Part shown: piece by piece, positions 1-5,858 of the stretch | Position numbering within the stretch: the stretch's first letter is position 1 | Layout: every line of letters starts with the position of its first letter | Assembly: GCA_030592825.1 (NCBI GenBank) | Contig: JAUVIG010000175.1 | Coordinates: 1-7,585 of the forward strand | Length of the DNA stretch: 7,585 bases | Reading direction: 5' to 3' | DNA from: Chlorobiota bacterium | Lineage (GTDB): Bacteria; Bacteroidota; Bacteroidia; Bacteroidales; JAADGE01 | Notes under the pieces: generated by a model | Database searches by the model: none | Told to the model about the DNA's origin: nothing | The model's input: only the letters and a program-made list of their open reading frames with translations | Position numbers and translations under genes: made by a program

Positions 1-1
1 A

Positions 2-325
2 TATAAAGAAACAAGAATATCGAAATTTCAAAAATATTTGAGTGTGAAATACCCTGATAAAAACGGTAAAATTATTGAAAATCCTTACAGACACGATGGC
101 GCTTCATTTGTTATTCAATTGGACAAATCATTATTAGAAAAATGTATTAAAACAAACTCAAACAAACCTTATTGGAACAATGATTGGTTCAGCACATATT
201 TTGATTTAAGAAACCCTGCAAATGAAAAAATTAAAACAGAACTTTTTAAACAATTCGGTTTATCCCCAAATCTTAATTACAGCGATAATTTGAATAAGCA
301 ACAAAAATTATTATTTAGGATATAA
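2..325 (+). CDS. Unrecognised protein, C-terminal part (5' end outside window)
   Basis: The reading frame is open from base 2 to a TAA at 323-325, so the window holds the last 107 residues of a longer gene rather than a short gene starting at the TTG at 38. The in-frame upstream codons read YKETRISKFQKYL and contain no ATG. The peptide is basic and Asn/Lys-rich, with an aromatic cluster (KPYWNNDWFSTYFDLRNP) in its middle. There is no signal peptide, sorting tail or membrane segment in the visible part, so it is probably cytoplasmic, but the N-terminus is missing. I do not recognise the family. It ends 13 bases before the next ATG, so it may be co-transcribed with the secreted protein downstream, for which I found no separate promoter. 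Confidence 0.6.
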   Translation, partial: YKETRISKFQKYLSVKYPDKNGKIIENPYRHDGASFVIQLDKSLLEKCIKTNSNKPYWNNDWFSTYFDLRNPANEKIKTELFKQFGLSPNLNYSDNLNKQQKLLFRI

Positions 326-338
326 TTACGCTACAATC

Positions 339-2426
339 ATGAAAAAATTAAATTTATTTCTGATATTTATTTTAATTATTAAATTTTCAAATGTATCAGC
401 ACAACAACAGTTCGAATTTTGCAATAATTTTATTCAAAATCTAAGTTTTATTACAGGAACGGATGAAGGAATTGAGCAAAATCTGGATGATAACTTTGGA
501 TGGATGCAAGACCAGGGATATACTCATTTAAGGTATTTCGGAATTTATCCAAACGGATATCATATCTTTCCGTCACCTACATTAGATGCAAACGGATATC
601 CCACAGATTCAGGTTTGGAGACATATCTAAGTCTAATATTAAATAAAGCCGATGAATATGGGATTATTGTAAATTTCGATGGTTTGGAAATTATTGCTGA
701 ATCAAACCAAGATACATTACAATCAGGATACGGATATCTCACTGAGCAGGAAGTTGCCGATGTTGTTCAAGAGCTTCTTTCTCTCGGAGTTACATTTATA
801 ACTGAAGAACAGTTTGGAGGAAGTTATCTTCAGGCTATCCAAACAGTTACATCTCAAATGGGTGCAACTCATGAAACAACTGCAAGCTCATGGTGGTTTG
901 ATACCATTTATGCTGATGAGCAGTTGGCAAGTGTTTTTAATTTTTATCACTATGATCAAGCTGAACTTGACTCTCTCATTGCTCTTTCAGGTACATATCC
1001 TCCGTCGAATATAGGTAACCTCCATGTTATTGTCGAAGGTGCTGATTATTACGAATTCCCAATATCTGTTGCTGTTGGTTCATTTGGTTCTTTGGAAGCA
1101 GAAAACTGGAAAAATGTTCTGCTGTTTTCACAAATACAACACCAACCGAAAAGGTTTTCAATTGAAGAAAGTAATACAGATTTTTGTATTTGGGATACCG
1201 ATTTTAATTTTATGGATGATGTTGGTAATGAGATTTTGTCTTATTCAGGGCAATCGTTTGCTGATCGTCCGATTATAAATCTGGTGTGTGATATGTCTAC
1301 AATATATTCAGGTACATTTTACCCTGTAGCAAATACTTCAATTATAAATATTCCGGCAATTGTAAACACATTTACACTTCTTGGTTACAGGGTTATTGTC
1401 ACTAATAATTACATTCTTCAAGATGCAGACCTTTATTATCTGATGCTTGTCGGCGGGGCAAATTCTACTGAAATTGCACCACTTCCTGATTACGCTGACA
1501 GCTTATTAAACAGTGCATCAACCGTTTTCCTGCATCCCGCTTTTGGAATACCTGATGAGAATGATGCCTCAGATTGGATACCGGTAAGGAATTTATTTGG
1601 ATTACCCTCCGGAGATACAGAAACATTTATAGATGCATTACCCGAAAGCGTCTCTTTTAACAATTTCAATGTTTTGTGGGGAGGTGTAAATCTTTGGATC
1701 ACTCCCCTTATTGAGAATCTTCCTGTTTCACAAATTAACACAAGTATTGCTGATGTATTATTATCAGGAGAAGTTAATATGGATGATATTGCATTAATTA
1801 TCCAAAACGGGAACAAATATTTAATCAACAGTAATTTAATTCATTTGGAAACATCCTATATCCTCTCCGAATTACTTGCCGGTCCTATGAATGCTCCCGG
1901 AATAGCTGATATCGCTATCGTTGATGATATGGCCGTAATTTATGCTGAATACAATACCGAGATTAATATAGATTTACCGTGGAGCGGAATTAGTCATTTA
2001 ATCCGGTATAATCCTCAAGGTGATAAAATATTGGATACACTTTTTGCAACAGGAGGTAATTATACCGATGCTTTGTTTCGGGGAGAATTGGTTTTGCTTA
2101 TTGACAGTTCAGTAGTAGATATTAAAGAAATACCTTGTTGTAATCAGTTAACGAATTACCCAAATCCATTCAGTTCTGAAACAAACATAAGATTTGACTT
2201 GTCTGAACCGGCAACTGTTAAGCTTTCTGTTTATGATGTTAACGGAAGTTTAATCACTACTCTCATTGATGGTTATAAAAGCAAAGGAAAATATAATATA
2301 AAATGGAATGGCCGAAATATTAATAAAAAAATAATGCTTAGCGGCATATATTTATGTAGGCTTGAGTTAATATCGAAAGGTAATATAATTAAAAACTGTA
2401 ATACAAAAATGGTATTATTAAAATAA
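339..2426 (+). CDS. Secreted TIM-barrel protein (putative glycoside hydrolase) with T9SS type A sorting domain
   Basis: Predicted exported 695-residue protein. Residues 1-21 form a signal peptide (MKK, hydrophobic LFLIFILII, cleavage near VSA-QQQ). Residues about 30-305 show alternating strand/helix elements of a TIM barrel: THLRYFGIY, GIIVNFDGLEII, VTFITEEQFGG, HVIVEGADYY and RFSIEES. Glu156/157 sit after the presumed fourth strand and Glu233 after the seventh, the layout of acid/base and nucleophile in clan GH-A enzymes; this mapping is inference. Residues about 310-400 (INLVCDM, GYRVIVTNNY, YYLMLVGG) resemble the glutamine-amidotransferase-like fold that follows the barrel in some glycosidases such as GH42. 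Residues about 520-590 look like a small beta domain. Residues 607-695 are a T9SS type A tail (YPNPF, VYDVNGSLI, WNGRN, SGIYLCRL, KMVLLK), which directs outer-membrane export and surface attachment or release. Two adjacent Cys (600-601) precede the tail. The exact family and substrate are unknown. Confidence 0.87.
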   Translation: MKKLNLFLIFILIIKFSNVSAQQQFEFCNNFIQNLSFITGTDEGIEQNLDDNFGWMQDQGYTHLRYFGIYPNGYHIFPSPTLDANGYPTDSGLETYLSLILNKADEYGIIVNFDGLEIIAESNQDTLQSGYGYLTEQEVADVVQELLSLGVTFITEEQFGGSYLQAIQTVTSQMGATHETTASSWWFDTIYADEQLASVFNFYHYDQAELDSLIALSGTYPPSNIGNLHVIVEGADYYEFPISVAVGSFGSLEAENWKNVLLFSQIQHQPKRFSIEESNTDFCIWDTDFNFMDDVGNEILSYSGQSFADRPIINLVCDMSTIYSGTFYPVANTSIINIPAIVNTFTLLGYRVIVTNNYILQDADLYYLMLVGGANSTEIAPLPDYADSLLNSASTVFLHPAFGIPDENDASDWIPVRNLFGLPSGDTETFIDALPESVSFNNFNVLWGGVNLWITPLIENLPVSQINTSIADVLLSGEVNMDDIALIIQNGNKYLINSNLIHLETSYILSELLAGPMNAPGIADIAIVDDMAVIYAEYNTEINIDLPWSGISHLIRYNPQGDKILDTLFATGGNYTDALFRGELVLLIDSSVVDIKEIPCCNQLTNYPNPFSSETNIRFDLSEPATVKLSVYDVNGSLITTLIDGYKSKGKYNIKWNGRNINKKIMLSGIYLCRLELISKGNIIKNCNTKMVLLK

Positions 2427-2585
2427 AAATACCGGCTAATACACAGTATATATTCAAGAGCGGTTTCAGAGTTTTGCTAAGCTTATATTACTTTTTAAAA
2501 CGAAATCAATAAATTGAAAATGAGATCGTAAAAAATTCGCTCCGGAATATATACCAATCGTTATGTTTAATTTGATCTGAAAAAA

Positions 2586-4055
2586 ATGAAAAATTTTAAA
2601 ATAAAACAAATTGCCGGTCCAAATTATTCACTCACAACCGGCATTTTTTTACTTTTAATCACGATGACAGGTTTGGAAGTTCACAGTCAACTTCCGGACA
2701 ATCATAAGGTTTGGTTTACCCCAAATTTTGCCAGCGTGGATATGTTAGACCTGTTCAACAATCCGGAACAATGGGACTCTGCCCGATCGAAGACAGATGT
2801 ATTCAAATTCTATACCGTACAGGTAGGTACCGGAGGTTGGAGCTGCGTCGATCATCCGGCCTACAACTGCGGTGATAACCACCTCGAAAACTTTGTGGAG
2901 GTTCAGGCATTCTCCAAATTAGGTCAATGGGGGATTGATATCGCAGTTGAGTCGTTTTTTGCTGAACCTGTTATGTCCTATGATCCGATTGAATGCTCAA
3001 CAGCCGAGTACGTGTATAACCTGACCCTCGACGGATCAATCAATGTCATTCAAAGTATTGAAGCAAACGGCGGAGTCGTCCGCTATCTGGCGATGGATGA
3101 ACCCATTAGACGATGGTATCAACTTTACCATTATATATATTGGGGAGAAACAGACCCCAGGCCGTGTCTCGTTGATTCATTGGGCGAATTGGCTGATCAT
3201 GTGGCTGCTTATATTTTACAAATGCAAATATGGTTTCCTTCGGTTACTATCGGACAAATCGGGCTTTATCCGGAAGTGGGAGTTGACCAGTTTAAAGAAT
3301 GGATTATTGCCCTTGAGGCACGAGGTGTTTCACTTCCGTTTCTACATATAGATGTTCATGGCGCCCGGGTTGACCAGTATATCTCATTTGGAATGGATAT
3401 CGACATAGCGGTCGATCTTGCGGAGTTGAAATCGTTTCTTGAAGCCCGCGGCATTGAGTTCGGTATCATCTTTAGTGATATCTACTGGACCACTCAGTAT
3501 TGGGAGCCTGATGAGTATGACGATCAATTCTATTACGAAAGAACTATGGATTGGGTCAACTTCGTCAAGGCTGCAAATCTGGAATTTGACCACAGTATTT
3601 TCCAAAGCTGGATATTCCCTGTATATACAACCGGATACGGGCCCAATGAGATACCAATTAATCTGCCTGATAATGACAGCTCCATATACAGCCATACACG
3701 TTTAATCAACGAAGGATATAATGTTCTTAATTCGCCCTCTGTGGGATTGCCGGACCCAATGACAGCTTTATCGGAAAAATTTGTACTTCATCAAAATTAT
3801 CCCAATCCTTTCAATTCAGAAACTACTATTCCCTATTTGTTAGAAAATTCAACTCATGTACAAATTAAAATATACAACATCCAAGGACTTCTTATTTGCA
3901 CATTGACAGATGAACAAAAGCCGGCAGGAGAGCATCAAATTATTTGGAACGGACAAAATTCGCAAGGATTAAATGTGTCGGACGGAATATATATTTGCAG
4001 CATGAGTGCCTGCGGACAAACTCTTGCGAGGCGATTCGTGTTTATGCGTAAATAA
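2586..4055 (+). CDS. Secreted TIM-barrel-like protein with T9SS type A sorting domain, GC-richer than neighbours
   Basis: Predicted exported 489-residue protein. The ATG at 2586 gives an N-terminus with a hydrophobic stretch at 18-30 and probable cleavage near VHS-QLP (34/35); a later start would lose the basic n-region. Residues about 40-350 alternate strands and helices like a TIM barrel: VWFTPNF, VFKFYTVQV, GIDIAVESFF, VVRYLAMDEP, TIGQIGLYPEV, FLHIDVHG, FGIIFSDIYW and IFQSWIFPV. Acidic residues at strand ends are Glu122, Asp171/Glu172, Glu230, Asp256 and Asp298. Glu172 (fourth strand) and Asp298 (seventh) are the likeliest catalytic pair, by inference. Cys87 and Cys95 could form a disulfide. 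Residues 405-489 are a T9SS type A tail (YPNPFNSETTIPY, IYNIQGLLI, WNGQNSQG, DGIYICSM). The gene lies 159 bases after the previous secreted protein without a convincing promoter or terminator between them. The barrel-coding part has much higher GC than adjacent genes, suggesting acquisition. A glycoside hydrolase role is plausible but no family is recognised. Confidence 0.85.
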   Translation: MKNFKIKQIAGPNYSLTTGIFLLLITMTGLEVHSQLPDNHKVWFTPNFASVDMLDLFNNPEQWDSARSKTDVFKFYTVQVGTGGWSCVDHPAYNCGDNHLENFVEVQAFSKLGQWGIDIAVESFFAEPVMSYDPIECSTAEYVYNLTLDGSINVIQSIEANGGVVRYLAMDEPIRRWYQLYHYIYWGETDPRPCLVDSLGELADHVAAYILQMQIWFPSVTIGQIGLYPEVGVDQFKEWIIALEARGVSLPFLHIDVHGARVDQYISFGMDIDIAVDLAELKSFLEARGIEFGIIFSDIYWTTQYWEPDEYDDQFYYERTMDWVNFVKAANLEFDHSIFQSWIFPVYTTGYGPNEIPINLPDNDSSIYSHTRLINEGYNVLNSPSVGLPDPMTALSEKFVLHQNYPNPFNSETTIPYLLENSTHVQIKIYNIQGLLICTLTDEQKPAGEHQIIWNGQNSQGLNVSDGIYICSMSACGQTLARRFVFMRK

Positions 4056-4091
4056 AGAAGATGATTTGGCTGATGAATAAAAAAAATAATA

Positions 4092-4124
4092 TATTAGTTG
4101 ACTGAAAAAAACCGGCAACTAATA
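4092..4124. repeat. Perfect 9-bp inverted repeat, 15-base loop
   Basis: TATTAGTTG at 4092-4100 is the exact reverse complement of CAACTAATA at 4116-4124. It lies 37 bases after the stop of the upstream secreted protein. No T-tract follows on the plus strand, but on the minus strand the stem would be followed by a T-rich run (complement of the A-rich 4079-4091). It could be a weak 3'-end hairpin for the upstream gene. No minus-strand gene is present that would need it. Confidence 0.6.
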
Positions 4125-4130
4125 AAGAAA

Positions 4131-4161
4131 TAAACGTAACAGGAATATAAGGTTACGTTTA
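4131..4161. repeat. Perfect 10-bp inverted repeat, 11-base loop
   Basis: TAAACGTAAC at 4131-4140 is the exact reverse complement of GTTACGTTTA at 4152-4161. It starts six bases after the preceding inverted repeat, so the two form a tandem pair of stem-loops between the secreted-protein gene and the promoter of the nuclease gene. Possible roles are a 3'-end stabilising hairpin, a protein-binding operator or a trace of a small mobile element. The sequence does not decide between them. Confidence 0.65.
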
Positions 4162-4206
4162 CACGGATGTTACCATTTATTAAAGAAAGAAAACGAAACA
4201 ATAAAA

Positions 4207-4238
4207 CTTGATTGATTAGCAAATATGTTGTATTTTTG
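4207..4238 (+). promoter_or_regulatory. Bacteroidota-type promoter for the Rpn-family nuclease gene
   Basis: The -7 box TATTTTTG (4231-4238) fits TAnnTTTG exactly. CTTG (4207-4210) matches three of four bases of the TTTG -33 box, with a 20-base spacer, inside the known 19-21 range. Transcription would start roughly at 4243-4247, leaving a leader of only about 10-15 bases before the ATG at 4257. The nuclease gene therefore probably has its own transcript. Confidence 0.65.
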
Positions 4239-4256
4239 CAATAAAATGTTTTTATC

Positions 4257-5147
4257 ATGGTATTACAAAAAGCAAAATACATAAATCCCTTTACAGACTA
4301 TGGTTTTAAAAGACTGTTCGGAGAGGAACCAAATAAAGATTTGCTGCTTGACTTCCTCAACGAATTACTTAAAGACCAAGAAGGAGAGATAAAAGAAATT
4401 TCTTATTTGTCTATTGAAGGATTACCAAAATCACAAGGAGACAGAAAAGCAATATTTGATTTATACTGCACAAATAAGAAAGGAGAAAAATTTATTGTTG
4501 AAATACAAAAAACCAAACAAAAATTTTTCAAAGACAGAACTCTATATTACTCTACATTTCCGATACAAGAACAAGCAATAAAAGGGAAAGATTGGAATTT
4601 TGAATTAAAAAATGTTTATACAATAGCAATTCTGGATTTTATTTTTGATGATGACAAAGACACACCCGAAAAATACAGGTATGATGTAAAACTTACAGAT
4701 ATTGAGACAAATAAAGTTTTTTATGACAAATTAACTTTTATTTACTTGGCAATGCCGAATTTCAAAAAGAAAGAGAATGAGCTTAAAACGAAATTTGATA
4801 AATGGCTTTTTGTTATACGAAATTTAGAAAAACTGGACAGAATACCTGTTGAATTAAAGGAGAAAATTTTTTTAAAGCTGTTTAAAACAGCAGAAATTGC
4901 AAAATTAGACAAGCAACAATTTAAAAAATATCAAGAAAGTTTAAATGCATACAGAGATATTAAAAATTCTGTTGATACAGCAAGAGAGGAAGGGGAAATA
5001 ACCGGACATAAAAAAGGAAAGACAGAAGGAAAGATAGAAGGAAAGATAGAAGTTGCGAAAAATTTACTGAAAAATAATGTCTCAATAGAAATAATTATAA
5101 AATCAACAGGATTAACAAAAAAAGAGATTGAAGCTCTGAAAGATTAA
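4257..5147 (+). CDS. Rpn-family recombination-promoting nuclease / PD-(D/E)XK nuclease family 'putative transposase'
   Basis: 296 residues, near the usual 280-320 of the PDDEXK_2 (PF12784 / TIGR01784) family, whose relatives (Rpn proteins) are DNA endonucleases that promote RecA-independent recombination. Family marks seen: the N-terminal NPFTDYGFKRLFGEEPNKDLLLDFLN; the nuclease core with Asp68 in AIFDLYC and the ExQ variant of the ExK motif at Glu82/Gln84 (FIVEIQK); RTLYYST; and the W/VIRNLEKLDRIP segment around 183-197. The C-terminus (242-296) has the typical tail of EG-x-x-EGK repeats, then VAKNLLKNNVSIEIIIKSTGLTKKEIEAL, which resembles a small helix-turn-helix. The ATG at 4257 is placed 18 bases after a good -7 box. 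The gene is AT-rich and probably monocistronic. Such genes are often multicopy and mobile in Bacteroidota. It looks intact, so the nuclease may be active. Despite the database name, no terminal repeats mark a transposon here. Confidence 0.9.
   Translation: MVLQKAKYINPFTDYGFKRLFGEEPNKDLLLDFLNELLKDQEGEIKEISYLSIEGLPKSQGDRKAIFDLYCTNKKGEKFIVEIQKTKQKFFKDRTLYYSTFPIQEQAIKGKDWNFELKNVYTIAILDFIFDDDKDTPEKYRYDVKLTDIETNKVFYDKLTFIYLAMPNFKKKENELKTKFDKWLFVIRNLEKLDRIPVELKEKIFLKLFKTAEIAKLDKQQFKKYQESLNAYRDIKNSVDTAREEGEITGHKKGKTEGKIEGKIEVAKNLLKNNVSIEIIIKSTGLTKKEIEALKD
5016..5051 (+). repeat. Three tandem 12-bp units within the nuclease gene
   Basis: Consecutive copies of GGAAAGAYAGAA occupy 5016-5027, 5028-5039 and 5040-5051; only the first differs (C instead of T at its eighth base). 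They encode the charged linker GKTEGKIEGKIE between the nuclease domain and the C-terminal helical tail. The unit is a multiple of three, so slippage would change linker length in steps of four residues without a frameshift. Confidence 0.9.
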
Positions 5148-5160
5148 AAACAAATGGTAA

Positions 5161-5174
5161 CACTATATATAGTG
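5161..5174. repeat. Perfect 14-bp palindrome CACTATATATAGTG
   Basis: The sequence equals its own reverse complement over all 14 bases and begins 13 bases after the stop of the nuclease gene. It could act as a short 3' hairpin or as a dimeric protein-binding site. No T-tract follows, so a classical terminator is unlikely. Confidence 0.7.
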
Positions 5175-5331
5175 CATTTGGGCGAACAAGCAAATTGAAA
5201 CTGCATAGTCTTCAATAAACCCCACAAAATACTTAAATTTTGCTTTTGAAATAACTTGATAAGGTAAAATCCAAATATTTTGTTCTTTGCGTAATTGAAA
5301 ATTTTATTGTTTTTATTCCCAAACGTACCAT

Positions 5332-5349
5332 ATACTTAACGTTGAGTAT
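5332..5349. repeat. 18-base near-palindrome ATACTTAACGTTGAGTAT
   Basis: Eight of nine base pairs are Watson-Crick around the centre AACGTT; the ninth is a T-G pair, so an RNA copy would pair completely in the 5' strand sense. The halves match the integron core consensus words RYYYAAC and GTTRRRY, but they abut instead of being 50 or more bases apart, so an attC site is not supported. Confidence 0.5.
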
Positions 5350-5365
5350 GCAAAACAAACCAATG

Positions 5366-5408
5366 CTATCAATGAATGTAGTTTTTAAATGTTAAAAACT
5401 GTTGATAG
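5366..5408. repeat. Two-part stem-loop (7-bp outer and 9-bp inner stem)
   Basis: The outer stem is CTATCAA (5366-5372) with TTGATAG (5402-5408). The inner stem is AGTTTTTAA (5380-5388) with TTAAAAACT (5392-5400) around a three-base loop ATG. The junction is asymmetric: seven unpaired bases on the left (5373-5379), one on the right. Sixteen perfect pairs within 43 bases make this the most structured small element in the region. Function unknown; candidates are a small structured RNA, a transcript 3' end or a folded recombination site. Confidence 0.55.
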
Positions 5409-5423
5409 TTACCGGAGCTAATA

Positions 5424-5447
5424 TTAAATAAACTGCTTGTCAATAAT
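5424..5447 (-). repeat. Copy 1 of a repeat matching the 3' end of the gene at 7301
   Basis: The 19 bases TAAACTGCTTGTCAATAAT (5429-5447) recur exactly at 7306-7324. Including five more bases (5424-5428), 23 of 24 match, and the match ends at the stop codon. Read on the minus strand this copy encodes IIDKQFI-stop, against IIDKQFT-stop in the gene at 7301. In-frame stops just upstream in this copy show that only the last codons survive. It is probably the relic of a related gene or a trace of recombination. Confidence 0.65.
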
Positions 5448-5584
5448 ACACTATTATCAAAATTATTCTAAACTTTAGCCAATGAATTAGGGGCATTCGG
5501 GAAATGTTAAACGTGGTGTTATTCAGTTGGTTATGGGTGGGTTTAAAAGCGAAATTACCCCGTTTTGAAGCAAAAGTGTTATAT

Positions 5585-5612
5585 TTTGGGGTAAGTTACC
5601 CCAAATTTTTTT
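5585..5612 (+). terminator. Intrinsic terminator with seven-T tract
   Basis: TTTGGGGTAA (5585-5594) and TTACCCCAAA (5596-5605) are perfect reverse complements separated by one base. A realistic hairpin is a 7-bp stem TTTGGGG/CCCCAAA with loop TAAGTTA, followed directly by seven T (5606-5612). This is a textbook rho-independent terminator for plus-strand transcription, 438 bases after the nuclease stop and with no gene just upstream. It may end a long 3' UTR or an unannotated RNA. An upstream TTACCCC (5555-5561) could pair with GGGGTAA instead and disrupt the hairpin. Confidence 0.7.
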
Positions 5613-5858
5613 ATAGTTTCAGCTTTTTAATTTTACAGCTCTATTTGACATAAAAACATAAAGATGAAAATCAGATACATACAAAAATATCAATTCAAAA
5701 AAGAATAAATATTTTTAGAATTCATGATTTTTTGAAAATTGCTCCATTTCCCGAATCTCCCTATTTAAACTGTTATGTAAGGGACTGTCCAATAATGCCT
5801 CATAGTGTGGAAGCTGCAAGAAACCTTGACAAGAACCTTGTTAATAAATCACACATCC

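Larger units (their letters stand above)
5148..5858. other. Structured intergenic region without a convincing gene
   Basis: These 711 bases hold no reading frame with protein-like composition; short frames at 5732-6053 run into the antisense of the lipoprotein gene. The region contains a 14-bp palindrome, an 18-base near-palindrome, a two-part stem-loop at 5366-5408, a short relic of the gene at the right edge (5424-5447), a strong terminator at 5585-5612, and GGGACTGTCC at 5781-5790, which resembles some insertion-sequence ends but has no partner that I found. GC-rich patches (5489-5600) alternate with very AT-rich ones, which suggests a patchwork of insertions and deletions. Confidence 0.7.

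Noticed and set aside
1490..1828. 112-codon minus-strand open frame
   Set aside because: It lies entirely inside the first secreted-protein gene, antisense to it, with no signal, motif or promoter. The plus-strand frame is clearly the coding one.
2473..2496. Promoter for the second secreted-protein gene (TTTG at 2473-2476, TACTTTTT at 2489-2496)
   Set aside because: The spacing is 12 bases rather than 19-21 and the second box lacks the final G, so it does not meet the Bacteroidota consensus.
3384..3705. Overlapping open frames on both strands (minus 3384-3695, plus 3439-3705)
   Set aside because: Both are shadows of the second secreted-protein gene, whose frame has barrel-like strands on both sides of this segment.
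4094..4282. 62-codon minus-strand open frame before the nuclease gene
   Set aside because: It overlaps two inverted repeats, a plus-strand promoter and the start of the nuclease gene, and its product has no recognisable features.
5016..5051. CRISPR-like array
   Set aside because: The 12-bp units are directly adjacent with no spacers and lie in frame inside a gene.
5332..5512. Integron attC site (RYYYAAC at 5334-5340, GTTRRRY at 5341-5347 and 5506-5512)
   Set aside because: The first pair of core words abuts with no room for a folded stem. The wider pair spans about 180 bases without overall palindromic structure. No integrase gene is in the window.
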